A DNA stretch of 8,541 nt from Flavobacterium sp. (GCF_003525665.1 NZ_DQDX01000002.1:788-9328), one strand, 5' to 3'; counted from the stretch's first letter, positions 1 through 6,492 are shown. Notes: a model not told the origin generated them from the letters alone. Program-made: numbers and translations.

Positions 1-51
1 TACAGTAATATTTTGGCTATAGTTAATATTGAATACAAAAAAAAGGAGTAA
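1..51 (+). CDS. Possible C-terminal end of a gene entering from the left
   Basis: Reading frame 1 is open from the window edge for 16 codons and stops with TAA at 49-51, ending in the residues IEYKKKE. The other two plus-strand frames stop within the first 21 bases. If real, this is the tail of a gene converging on the secreted-peptide gene, and the hairpin at 98-124 would serve both. Sixteen codons are far too few to identify a product, and an open stretch this short is expected by chance. Confidence 0.2.
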   Translation, partial: YSNILAIVNIEYKKKE

Positions 52-97
52 TTTTATCTTTAGGTATTTCATGTCTTTTTGTTTTTATTGGAAAATA

Positions 98-124
98 ATG
101 TTGGCACATAAAATGTGCCAACAT
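98..124. terminator. Perfect 12-bp hairpin, likely transcription terminator
   Basis: ATGTTGGCACAT (98-109) and ATGTGCCAACAT (113-124) are perfect inverted repeats around an AAA loop. The hairpin lies about 20 bases past the stop of the minus-strand peptide gene. On that strand it is followed by a mixed, only moderately U-rich tract. In the other direction a CTTTTT run follows about ten bases later. It could act in both directions if a plus-strand gene does end at position 51. The weak U-tract is the reason for moderate confidence; a binding site for a dimeric regulator is the alternative. Confidence 0.6.
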
Positions 125-143
125 CTTATACACACCTTTTTAA

Positions 144-359
144 TTATGTAATTGGATGTAAAGAACCATCTAACCAAACATCACAATTTCCATATTGCCA
201 TGGGCCATAATATGTATTTCCACTCGGGTATATTGTGACTGTTCTCCATTTACATGGTACTGTTTTATCGTCTTCTCCGTTTGAATTTGTTTTAATGGTT
301 GTGAAAGAAGATAAGGTTAACACAGCAATTGCTGAAATCGAAAAAATTAATTTCTTCAT
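144..359 (-). CDS. Small secreted protein with two cysteines, unrecognised
   Basis: A 71-residue protein with a clear N-terminal export signal: two lysines at positions 2-3, then a hydrophobic stretch over about residues 4-21 (IFSISAIAVLTLSSF). There is no lipobox cysteine near its end. The mature part of about 45-50 residues is polar and aromatic. It has exactly two cysteines (C36 and C59), which could form one disulfide after export, and tryptophan/tyrosine-rich segments around YYGPWQYGNC (50-59). I do not recognise the family and give no function. It is divergent from the XRE regulator, with 144 bp between the two chosen starts. It has its own well-formed promoter candidate at 392-422, and the hairpin at 98-124 follows its stop. 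The signal peptide and good promoter support a real gene despite its size. Confidence 0.7.
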   Translation of the reverse strand: MKKLIFSISAIAVLTLSSFTTIKTNSNGEDDKTVPCKWRTVTIYPSGNTYYGPWQYGNCDVWLDGSLHPIT

Positions 360-391
360 ATGAAAAATTTATTAGTTGTTCGTTTCACTAT

Positions 392-422
392 TAAAACTAT
401 ATCAAATTTGACAATTAACAAA
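392..422 (-). promoter_or_regulatory. Bacteroidota-type promoter of the secreted-peptide gene
   Basis: On the minus strand TTTG (422-419) is followed after 19 bases by TAGTTTTA (399-392), a 7-of-8 match to the Bacteroidota -7 box TAnnTTTG at the usual spacing. Transcription would start near 385, giving a leader of about 25 bases to the ATG at 359. The leader is AT-rich with no Shine-Dalgarno sequence, as is normal in this phylum. Confidence 0.5.
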
Positions 423-467
423 TAATCCACAAAATCAAAAATACACTAAAAAATATAAAAAAATCAC

Positions 468-475
468 TATTTTTA
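468..475 (+). promoter_or_regulatory. Weak -7-like box ahead of the XRE gene
   Basis: TATTTTTA at 468-475 matches TAnnTTTG at 7 of 8 positions, but no TTTG or TTG lies 17-23 bases upstream. If used, transcription would start near 481. That leaves only about 11 bases before the ATG at 492 and about 23 before the ATG at 504, which favours the second start. Confidence 0.25.
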
Positions 476-503
476 CGAAGATTTTAACTAAATGGTGTTT
501 TAT

Positions 504-887
504 ATGAAAGTAGGTAATAGAATTAAAAGTTTACGAATTGAAAAAGGGTATTCAACAGATTTTGTTGCAGATAAATTAGGTATATCTGAACAAACTTATA
601 GAAAATATGAATCCGATAAAAATTCTCCTGATTTGAATGCATTAGAAAAAATTGCACAAACTTTAGGTAAAAACTTTTTAGACCTATTACCAGAGAATAT
701 TTTATTTAATAATAATGAACAAAAAGGAGGTATTGCACTTGCATATCAATCTACAATTCATCAACAATCAGAAAAGCTAATTGAACAATTTGAAAAACAA
801 CTTTTTGAAAAAGATATACGTATTACCGAGAAAGAAGAACGAATTGAAGAGTTAAAAGATATTATTATCGAACTTAAAAAAAATTAG
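504..887 (+). CDS. XRE-family helix-turn-helix regulator with C-terminal coiled coil
   Basis: A DNA-binding regulator of about 127 residues. The N-terminal Cro/C1-type (HTH_3) domain covers roughly residues 2-58: MKVGNRIKSLR, then the helix STDFVADKLG, the turn, and the recognition helix ISEQTYRKYE, followed by the family-typical SPDLNALEKIAQTLG. A linker follows. Residues from about 80 onward are rich in E, K, Q, I and L with heptad-like spacing (for example EKEERIEELKDIIIELKK), which predicts a coiled coil for dimerisation. I chose the ATG at 504 because the domain begins there; an in-frame ATG at 492 would add MVFY. The gene is divergent from the secreted-peptide gene, so control of that gene, itself, or both is plausible but inferred. 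No terminator hairpin is visible after the stop, only an A-rich tract. Confidence 0.88.
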   Translation: MKVGNRIKSLRIEKGYSTDFVADKLGISEQTYRKYESDKNSPDLNALEKIAQTLGKNFLDLLPENILFNNNEQKGGIALAYQSTIHQQSEKLIEQFEKQLFEKDIRITEKEERIEELKDIIIELKKN

Positions 888-918
888 AATTAAAAAAAAA
901 AATTAAATTTATAACAAA

Positions 919-1044
919 ATGAAAGCCGGATTTTTAGCACAACAAAACCTTATGATCATTTCGCTAGAAAGTTGGAAGAAATTAGTCGATTCTCAAAGTG
1001 TTTGGTTGAGTACAGTTCCATCGGTTTTGATTATTAAGCCATAG
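919..1044 (+). pseudogene. 41-codon ORF, possible gene relic
   Basis: The 279-bp gap between the XRE gene and the toxin-antitoxin pair contains an ATG-started 41-codon ORF (MKAGFLAQQNLMII... ending SVLIIKP). I count about 36% G+C in it, against almost none in the 31 bases just upstream, so it stands out as coding-like composition in an otherwise very AT-rich spacer. I do not recognise the peptide. No Shine-Dalgarno sequence or clear -7 box precedes it. It may be a short real gene, or the remnant of a longer gene lost when the neighbouring accessory genes arrived. The rest of the gap (1045-1166) holds the toxin-antitoxin promoter and repeats. Confidence 0.3.
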
Positions 1045-1101
1045 TTCGCGCTTTTTGATAATTGAAAATTCGAATAAGTTTATAATAGATTCATTTACAT
1101 T

Positions 1102-1157
1102 GTTTCGTAGTAAAAAAATAAAAATTTGTAAAACAAAAGTTTCGTAAATTTGTAAAA
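1102..1157 (+). repeat. Two interleaved direct repeats upstream of the antitoxin gene
   Basis: AAATTTGTAAAA occurs at 1122-1133 and again, identical, at 1146-1157, a 24-bp offset. GTTTCGTA occurs at 1102-1109 and 1139-1146. The downstream 12-mer contains most of the -7 box of the toxin-antitoxin promoter. Type II antitoxins commonly repress their own operon by binding repeats overlapping the promoter, so these are operator candidates; that role is an inference. Confidence 0.45.
1125..1152 (+). promoter_or_regulatory. Promoter of the first toxin-antitoxin operon
   Basis: TAAATTTG at 1145-1152 is a perfect TAnnTTTG -7 box, 14 bases before the antitoxin ATG. TTTG at 1125-1128 could be the upstream element, but the 16-base gap is slightly shorter than the usual 17-23. 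The leader would be very short, under about 10 bases. Confidence 0.5.
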
Positions 1158-1166
1158 AATAAAGTT

Positions 1167-1385
1167 ATGACTACGATAACATTAAAAATTAACGAAAACA
1201 CCAAAAAAGGAAAAGCTTTTCTAGAAATGGCTCGTGTTTTTTTTGAAAATTCTAAGGAAATTGTACTTATTGAAGAAGGTAAAAGTCCTTATGATCAAGA
1301 ATTTGTTGCAAAAATAAAAAAAGCAAGTAAAGAAAAAGGTCGCGTTATGGAGAATGCTGAAGATCTATGGGAAAGTATCAAGTAA
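1167..1385 (+). CDS. Antitoxin of type II toxin-antitoxin pair (DUF2683-like)
   Basis: A 72-residue charged protein lying directly upstream of a YoeB-like toxin and overlapping it by 19 bases, the classic antitoxin-first arrangement. The N-terminus (TTITLKINENTKKGKAFLEM) looks like a short beta strand followed by a helix. The C-terminal half (SPYDQEFVAKIKKASKEKG) is lysine-rich and likely wraps and neutralises the toxin. I recall this layout, with its KSPYDxEFVxKIKKA-like segment, as a Bacteroidota antitoxin group usually labelled DUF2683; that label is from memory. The protein probably binds the toxin and represses the operon through the repeats just upstream. Confidence 0.8.
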   Translation: MTTITLKINENTKKGKAFLEMARVFFENSKEIVLIEEGKSPYDQEFVAKIKKASKEKGRVMENAEDLWESIK

Positions 1386-1639
1386 TAATTAAAGCTACTG
1401 CCGAAAAAGATTTATCTAAACATAAAAAATCTGGAGATAAGGCTTCGATTAAAAAAATATTGAAAATTCTTAATGAATTAAAAGAACATCCTTATACTGG
1501 AACTGGAAATCCAGAAGAATTAAAATACGAATTGTCTGGTTTTTGGTCAAGAAGAATCAATAAAAAGGACCGACTAATTTATGAAGTTCAAGAAGAAGTT
1601 GTTACTGTTTTTGTAGTTTCTGCATTTGGACATTATTAA
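1367..1639 (+). CDS. Txe/YoeB-family mRNA interferase toxin
   Basis: A 90-residue toxin of the RelE superfamily. YoeB-type toxins enter the ribosomal A site and cut mRNA, stopping translation when the antitoxin is degraded. By eye the C-terminal half follows Escherichia coli YoeB closely: GNPEELKYELSGFWSRRI (47-64), then KKDRLIYEV (66-74) and the terminal HY. The catalytic residues appear intact: E50 corresponds to YoeB E46, K53 to K49, R63 to R59, R69 to R65, and H89-Y90 to H83-Y84. The start overlaps the antitoxin gene by 19 bases, so the two are likely translationally coupled. The stop TAA lies only three bases from the stop codon of the convergent DUF5686 gene, leaving no room for a terminator. 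Confidence 0.92.
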   Translation: MGKYQVIIKATAEKDLSKHKKSGDKASIKKILKILNELKEHPYTGTGNPEELKYELSGFWSRRINKKDRLIYEVQEEVVTVFVVSAFGHY

Positions 1640-1642
1640 ATT

Positions 1643-4123
1643 CTAAAACCCTAAATCCAAAACATAGCTCAATTTCAGTGCAAAATTATCTTCAAATTTT
1701 GGTAACGCATTTGGTCCATATCTCATGAAGAATGTTAGTCCGAATCCTTTAAATATTTGATTGGCTTCTACGCCACTTTCAAAGAAACCTTTTTCCATAG
1801 TTTTGTATTCAAATCCTAAATGGCTTTCGCGATTATCCATATTTCCCCAAGCCATTCTTGTAACTACAGAAATTAGAGGTTTTATTTTATAGGCAATTTT
1901 TACTTTGTTAAAAGTGTGTTTTACATGAAAACTCACATATTTGCTTGAGAAAAATTCGTTGAAAAACATCGTTTCAAAACTGTTTTTACCAGCAAAAGTA
2001 ATTCGTTGAAATAACGTTTCCCTATTCAGATTATTCGGAGCAATACTGTACAAATGCGTCAATGGCGTATCGCCAACAGCATAGCCACTTTGAAAAAGAA
2101 ACGCAGTATTTTGTCCCGATAAATACGGAATTTCATGTATGATTTTGAAATCTACTTTGGTAAAATCAAAATCGCCTCCTATGATATTGTTGAACGATTT
2201 TGTAAGTTGTAATGAGAATTTTGGAAACCTTTTTTCAATTTCTAATCTTCCAGTAGAAGTTTGCATATAACCACTAAAAGGATTCCACTGAATGGCAAAT
2301 TGTGCTGTAGTCAAATTGAAATTTTGGTACAATCTTTCGTTTGGCGCAAAGGCATAATTAAACAATGGAAGCACTTCACTACGAGAAATCCCGAAGTAAC
2401 TTGTAGTTTTCGGAATGTATTGACTTTCTATAAATCCGGAGAATGTTTTGTGATTGTAAAACGTTGAAATGTTTATTGGTCGCGGATCGTAAATTTTAAA
2501 ACGGCGCGCTTGTGTTGCAAATTGAATCTGACCAATTTCACTCAAATCATCATCATAAGAAGCATTCACCCAAGTATTGGTTTCTTTATTTAAAAGATAC
2601 GATGGTGTGATTCCGTATTTGAATTTTTCATCTTTAAATCCGAATGCAACATAACCACTAATTTTATATTTTTCAGATAATTTATTGTTTGTTACGCCAC
2701 CAATTCCTAATCGAAAACCTTCGTAATTATTGTATTTGAATATGGTTTTTAGATCAACATCAATAAAACTAACCGGCAAATATCCATTAATAATTTTTCG
2801 TCCAAATAGTAATTTTTGTTCGATATTTTCTGAAACAGAAAGACTGTCTAAATTGGTGTAGGTTCGAATTCTTCTAACGTCAAGCGTATCTTTTCTAATA
2901 TTTTTCCAATACGAATCGGGTTTGGTCATGCTCGCTTCTGGAACGTCAATTTTAATGCTCGGCATTTTAAACGAAACAGGTTCGTTAATTTTAATATCGT
3001 AAGGTGTGGATTCTAATTTTAAATACAATTGATCGGAAGCGTCTTTTTGAATTCCTTCCAAACTCGAATTGAATTTTATCGTACCACCAAAAATCTTCAA
3101 ATCCTCGCTATTGTTTCCTTTTACAACGGTGAATTTCCTTTTTTCGGGAAACCAAATACGGTGTTCTTTCATGTAATTGAACGTGAAAGTCGCATTGATG
3201 TTTATGATTCCGTAAATGCGATAAAATGCTTTTGCAATTCCAAAATTCTCGGCATCAACAAACAATAATCCGCGTAATTTATCGGAATTTAATTTTTTTG
3301 GTTGGAAGTAAATTCTGTAAACAGTTCGATTATCTAGCTTTACAGTATCAATTAATTTGAAAACAAACAATTTTCGACCATAACTTGACAGCGGATTTCG
3401 AACAGGAATTTCCAAAATATCCAACTGATTTTCATACAACGAATACGAAACTAAATTCAATCCCAAATATTCATACAACGGTTTTTTGAATCCAGCCATT
3501 CGTGATGCCAACACGGTTTCTTTCGCACCTTGCTCGTTAAACTGAATTAGATTTACCTTTTCGGTTTGATAAATATGTTGTTTTTCGACTAACTTTTTTA
3601 GTTTATAATTGGTAGAATCCAACACGATTTTCTTTCTTCCGAAAATAGATTTTTTATAGGTAGTATCAATTTTACTAGAGATAGAATCCGGATTTGCAGT
3701 AACTAAAAGGTGTTCGTAATTTTTATATTCAAAACTTTTGAAGACTTTTTCGGGTTGGTTTTTATACTTGTTATCGATTATTTTTTTGACGATTAAATTC
3801 ACTTCGTTTTCGCTGTAAATTTCTTTTTCCTTCATGGTGTTATCATTCACCATTTTGATAATTAGAAACTTGGCACCTTCAGTAAAATAATGGGTTTTAT
3901 CGTAATAACCTTTGTACTTGAAAATTATCGGCTTTTTATCGTCTTTGATATCAACAGAAAATTTTCCTTCCCAATCGGAAAGTATGGTTTTGTTGTTGTA
4001 GTTAATTTTGGCGAAAGCAATTGGAACAGTCGTGTCAAAATCAATAACTTGACCTTGCATTGTTTTTTGCGAAAAAGCAAAATTGCAAATTAAAATAATA
4101 AGGAACGTCCAAAAATTTTTCAT
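1643..4123 (-). CDS. DUF5686 outer-membrane protein with carboxypeptidase-regulatory-like N-domain
   Basis: An 826-residue protein typical of Bacteroidota; its biochemical role is not known. Residues 1-18 (MKNFWTFLIILICNFAFS) form a signal peptide with a likely cut before Q19. Cys13 is not in a lipobox. Residues about 19-80 (MQGQVIDFDTTVPIAFAKI...) resemble the CarboxypepD_reg-like beta-sandwich that also fronts SusC/TonB-dependent receptors. The remainder is the DUF5686 region. Its last 400 or so residues alternate polar and aromatic positions and end in SYVLDLGF, whose terminal phenylalanine fits a BAM-assembled outer-membrane beta barrel. The length is about usual for the family. The start is the ATG at 4123; a TTG directly before it is in frame but less likely. 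The gene lies downstream of frr but is separated from it by a strong terminator and has its own -7 box. It ends three bases from the convergent toxin gene. Confidence 0.9.
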   Translation of the reverse strand: MKNFWTFLIILICNFAFSQKTMQGQVIDFDTTVPIAFAKINYNNKTILSDWEGKFSVDIKDDKKPIIFKYKGYYDKTHYFTEGAKFLIIKMVNDNTMKEKEIYSENEVNLIVKKIIDNKYKNQPEKVFKSFEYKNYEHLLVTANPDSISSKIDTTYKKSIFGRKKIVLDSTNYKLKKLVEKQHIYQTEKVNLIQFNEQGAKETVLASRMAGFKKPLYEYLGLNLVSYSLYENQLDILEIPVRNPLSSYGRKLFVFKLIDTVKLDNRTVYRIYFQPKKLNSDKLRGLLFVDAENFGIAKAFYRIYGIININATFTFNYMKEHRIWFPEKRKFTVVKGNNSEDLKIFGGTIKFNSSLEGIQKDASDQLYLKLESTPYDIKINEPVSFKMPSIKIDVPEASMTKPDSYWKNIRKDTLDVRRIRTYTNLDSLSVSENIEQKLLFGRKIINGYLPVSFIDVDLKTIFKYNNYEGFRLGIGGVTNNKLSEKYKISGYVAFGFKDEKFKYGITPSYLLNKETNTWVNASYDDDLSEIGQIQFATQARRFKIYDPRPINISTFYNHKTFSGFIESQYIPKTTSYFGISRSEVLPLFNYAFAPNERLYQNFNLTTAQFAIQWNPFSGYMQTSTGRLEIEKRFPKFSLQLTKSFNNIIGGDFDFTKVDFKIIHEIPYLSGQNTAFLFQSGYAVGDTPLTHLYSIAPNNLNRETLFQRITFAGKNSFETMFFNEFFSSKYVSFHVKHTFNKVKIAYKIKPLISVVTRMAWGNMDNRESHLGFEYKTMEKGFFESGVEANQIFKGFGLTFFMRYGPNALPKFEDNFALKLSYVLDLGF

Positions 4124-4164
4124 CAAAGGGATTTTGTTTGTAAATCATTGTAAAACAACTACGA

Positions 4165-4172
4165 CAAAAATA
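4165..4172 (-). promoter_or_regulatory. -7 box ahead of the DUF5686 gene
   Basis: TATTTTTG on the minus strand (4172-4165) is a perfect TAnnTTTG match just past the frr terminator. Transcription would start near 4157 with a leader of about 33 bases. No good TTTG lies at the expected upstream distance, which falls inside the terminator hairpin. Confidence 0.4.
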
Positions 4173-4176
4173 GCAA

Positions 4177-4210
4177 TAAAAAAATCCGTTCGACATTTCA
4201 AACGGATTTT
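4177..4210 (-). terminator. Intrinsic terminator after frr
   Basis: On the minus strand a perfect 10-bp stem, AAAATCCGTT paired with AACGGATTTT (4181-4190 and 4201-4210), encloses a 10-base loop. It runs into an unbroken T-tract (GGATTTTTTTATT). It begins 24 bases after the frr stop. This is the best-formed terminator in the window and should end the pyrH-frr transcript before the DUF5686 gene. Confidence 0.85.
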
Positions 4211-4233
4211 AATTTATAATTAACTTGTAAAAA

Positions 4234-4794
4234 TTACACTTTCATTATTTCAGCTTCTTTCAACGCTAGATGTTCCTCTACTTTTTTAATGTAAACATCA
4301 GTTAATTTTTGAACATCATCTTCTGCTTTCTTACATAAATCTTCTGAAGTTCCGTCTTTTTCTAATTTTTTAATATCAGAATTAGCGTCTTTTCTGTGAT
4401 TTCTAATTCCAATTTTAGCATCTTCGGCTTCTTGTTTGGCTTGTTTTACCAAATCACGACGACGTTCTTCTGTTAATGGTGGAACGCTAATAATCACAAT
4501 ATCACCATTATTCATTGGGTTAAAACCTAAATTGGCAATCATAATTGCTTTTTCAATAGGTTGCAACATGCTTTTTTCATACGGTTGAATCGTGATTGTT
4601 CTTGCATCTGGTATATTTACATTGGCAACTTGCGAAAGTGGCGTTTGTGAACCATAATAATCTACAAAAACGCTACCCAACATTTGTGGAGACGCTTTTC
4701 CGGCACGAATATTTAAAAAAGATTTTTCTAAGTGCGCAACAGAACCATTCATAGCTTCTTTTGTGCTGTCTAAAATAAACTCAATTTCTTCCAT
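4234..4794 (-). CDS. frr: Ribosome recycling factor
   Basis: A 186-residue cytoplasmic protein of full family length (about 185). RRF works with EF-G to split the post-termination ribosome and free the mRNA and deacyl-tRNA. Family landmarks are all visible: MNGSVAHLEKSFLNIRAGKASP (15-36), the domain II segment VDYYGSQTPLSQVANVNIPDAR (44-65), PPLTEERRRDLVKQAKQEAEDAKI (105-128) and the signature IRNHRKDAN (130-138) with its conserved arginines R131 and R134. The start is the ATG at 4794. It lies downstream of pyrH on the same strand with a 73-bp gap, an order that is widespread in bacteria, so co-transcription is likely. The gap is occupied by an odd heptad-repeat hairpin, and a strong terminator follows the gene. 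Confidence 0.98.
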   Translation of the reverse strand: MEEIEFILDSTKEAMNGSVAHLEKSFLNIRAGKASPQMLGSVFVDYYGSQTPLSQVANVNIPDARTITIQPYEKSMLQPIEKAIMIANLGFNPMNNGDIVIISVPPLTEERRRDLVKQAKQEAEDAKIGIRNHRKDANSDIKKLEKDGTSEDLCKKAEDDVQKLTDVYIKKVEEHLALKEAEIMKV

Positions 4795-4803
4795 TTTTAT
4801 TTA

Positions 4804-4870
4804 TGTTTGTGGTTTTTAGTTTATGGTTTGTTGTTAACTATGAACTACAAACTATAAACCCTAAACTTTA
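4804..4870. repeat. Two-armed array of 7-bp repeats forming an imperfect hairpin
   Basis: Almost the whole pyrH-frr gap is built from 7-bp units. GTT recurs at 4805, 4812, 4819, 4826 and 4833 in units such as AGTTTAT and GGTTTGT. AAC then recurs at 4836, 4843, 4850, 4857 and 4864 in units such as AACTATG, AACTACA and AACTATA. The second set is the first in reverse complement. The arms 4812-4835 and 4843-4866 therefore pair at 19 of 24 positions (15 of 17 next to the 7-base loop). The last unit runs through the pyrH stop codon. It may be an intra-operon RNA structure or a mobile-type small repeat; I recall similar AACTATA strings between flavobacterial genes, but cannot verify that here. Confidence 0.7.
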
Positions 4871-5575
4871 TATATTAACTACTGTTCCAACGTTTTCGCC
4901 TTCACAAATTTTAAGTAAATTTCCTTTCTGATTCATGTCAAAAACTACGATTGGCAATTTATTTTCCTGACTTAAAGTAAACGCAGTTGTGTCCATTACA
5001 TTCAATCCTTTTTTCAATACATCTTCAAATGAAATGTAGTCGAATTTCACAGCAGATTTATCTTTTTCTGGATCGGCTGTGTAAACACCATCAACACGAG
5101 TTCCTTTTAGAATTACATCGGCGTGAACTTCTACACCACGTAAAACTGCAGCTGTATCGGTTGTGAAATAAGGATTTCCAGTTCCTGCACCAAAAATAAC
5201 AATTCTTCCTTTTTCTAGGTGACGAACTGCTCTTCTTTTAATGTAAGGTTCTGCAATAGCTTCAATTTTTAAAGCTGTTTGCAAACGCGTTAACATTCCT
5301 TTATCTTCAAGCGCGCCTTGTAACGCCATTCCGTTGATAACTGTTGCTAACATTCCCATGTAATCACCTTGCACGCGATCCATTCCGCTACTTGCTCCTG
5401 CAACACCTCTAAAAATGTTTCCACCGCCAATAACAATGGCAATTTCGATACCTTTATCGTGAATTTGCTTAATTTCATCTGCATATTCCGATAGAATTTT
5501 TGGGTCAATTCCGTATTGTTTCTCGCCCATTAAAGCTTCTCCACTTAATTTTAGAAGGATTCTTTTGTATTTCAT
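4868..5575 (-). CDS. pyrH: UMP kinase
   Basis: A 235-residue cytoplasmic enzyme of the amino-acid-kinase fold that phosphorylates UMP to UDP with ATP, the committed step to UTP and CTP. Length is normal for bacterial PyrH. Visible motifs in order: KLSGEALMG (9-17) for phosphate binding, IGGGNIFRG (49-57), MDRVQGDYMGMLATVINGMAL (65-85), GAGTGNPYFTTDTAA (129-143) for UMP binding, and KGTRVDGVYTADP (157-169), the nucleotide segment. MDTTAF (194-199) completes the family pattern. The ATG at 5575 follows a perfect -7 box. It is the first gene of a likely pyrH-frr transcript. The bacterial enzyme is typically inhibited by UTP and activated by GTP; that is family knowledge, not seen here. Confidence 0.98.
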   Translation of the reverse strand: MKYKRILLKLSGEALMGEKQYGIDPKILSEYADEIKQIHDKGIEIAIVIGGGNIFRGVAGASSGMDRVQGDYMGMLATVINGMALQGALEDKGMLTRLQTALKIEAIAEPYIKRRAVRHLEKGRIVIFGAGTGNPYFTTDTAAVLRGVEVHADVILKGTRVDGVYTADPEKDKSAVKFDYISFEDVLKKGLNVMDTTAFTLSQENKLPIVVFDMNQKGNLLKICEGENVGTVVNI

Positions 5576-5604
5576 ACTCTTGTAGAATGTTGTGTTTTGA
5601 AGTG

Positions 5605-5612
5605 CAAATATA
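5605..5612 (-). promoter_or_regulatory. -7 box of the pyrH-frr transcript
   Basis: TATATTTG on the minus strand (5612-5605) is a perfect TAnnTTTG match, giving a start near 5598 and a leader of about 22 bases. The upstream position carries only ATTTC, and the nearest TTTG is 25 bases away, so the -33 element is weak or absent. Confidence 0.5.
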
Positions 5613-5648
5613 GTTATTAAATATTTTTGTGAAATAGCAAAGTAAAAT

Positions 5649-6428
5649 TTATGCTTCTAATGTTTCAAATGATTTTTTGGCAGCTTGATAACCAATTTCA
5701 AAAATTTTGTCCATTTTAGATTTATTGGTTTCAAAGGTGTTGAAATTGGTAAGTTCTTCGGGTTCGATAATGATATCACAATAATTGAATTTTTGTAGGT
5801 TCGAATTTGCCGCAAGTAACTCAAAAGCTCGAGTAGTAACTGCTTTAATCGATTTCAAATCCTTGGCTTCAATTTTGTGAATCGGACTCACATAAACTCC
5901 GATTATATTGTCGCATCTTCCTTGTAAAATATCGGTCGGAAAATGATTTAGAATTCCGCCATCGCTATACAAAACACCATTTATTTCATAAGGTGAAATC
6001 ACTCCAGGAACAGCAGACGAAGCTAAAATAGCATCGACAATTTTAGTATCATCGTTAAAGATTTTGAGTTTTCCTTTCACCATATCGGTTGCGGTAATGT
6101 GAATTGGTATTTTTAAATCGTTTATTTTGGCGTCTTTAAAAATTTCTTCAAAGTATTTTTTAAAGGATTCCGAGTCGATGATTCCTGCTTTTTTCAACGT
6201 AAAATGTTTCCAATGGAAGAAATAAATCGATTTAAAAAATGCCAAAATTTCCTCAGGAGTTTTTCCCCAAGCATAAAGCGCGGCAACAATTGCACCAGCA
6301 CTCGAACCTGCAATTTGCGATGGTTTAATATTTTGTTCTTCTAGAAATTTTATCGCGCCAGCATGAGCCAATCCTTTTGTTCCGCCACCAGATAAAGCAA
6401 ATCCTGTTGATTTTAAGTTCAAATCCAT
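5649..6428 (-). CDS. Patatin-like phospholipase / acyl hydrolase
   Basis: A 259-residue patatin-fold hydrolase, similar in size and layout to short bacterial RssA-type proteins. These use a Ser-Asp dyad to cleave acyl esters. Motifs are complete: the oxyanion-hole glycines SGGGTKGLAHAG (13-24), the nucleophile elbow GSSAG (41-45) with Ser43, the conserved ASSAVPG block (136-142), and the catalytic DGG (156-158) with Asp156. There is no signal peptide or membrane segment, and none of the barrel or POTRA domains seen in the long secreted PlpD-type members, so it is probably cytoplasmic. The substrate cannot be inferred. It is divergent from the thioredoxin-like gene across 89 bp and lies upstream of pyrH on the same strand. 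I see no terminator in the 73-bp gap, so some read-through into pyrH is possible. Confidence 0.93.
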   Translation of the reverse strand: MDLNLKSTGFALSGGGTKGLAHAGAIKFLEEQNIKPSQIAGSSAGAIVAALYAWGKTPEEILAFFKSIYFFHWKHFTLKKAGIIDSESFKKYFEEIFKDAKINDLKIPIHITATDMVKGKLKIFNDDTKIVDAILASSAVPGVISPYEINGVLYSDGGILNHFPTDILQGRCDNIIGVYVSPIHKIEAKDLKSIKAVTTRAFELLAANSNLQKFNYCDIIIEPEELTNFNTFETNKSKMDKIFEIGYQAAKKSFETLEA

Positions 6429-6492
6429 TACTTTTTTGTTTTGATAACGTGTTTGTGTGATTATTGTTACAAATCTTTTGTAAAAATAAAAC

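Noticed and set aside
42..48. Shine-Dalgarno-like AAAGGAG
   Set aside because: No start codon with an open frame follows at a suitable distance, and this phylum rarely uses such sites.
1068..1075. 8-bp palindrome ATTCGAAT
   Set aside because: Too short and AT-rich to be notable; not repeated elsewhere near the toxin-antitoxin promoter.
2261..4093. Plus-strand ORFs of 67-79 codons inside the DUF5686 gene (2261-2467, 3029-3268, 3890-4093)
   Set aside because: They are antisense shadows of a long, well-supported coding sequence, with no domain-like content or promoter of their own.
4857..4863. AACCCTA, identical to a plant-type telomere unit
   Set aside because: Only one of the heptads has this form; the others are AACTATA-like. 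It is a chance variant within the bacterial repeat array.
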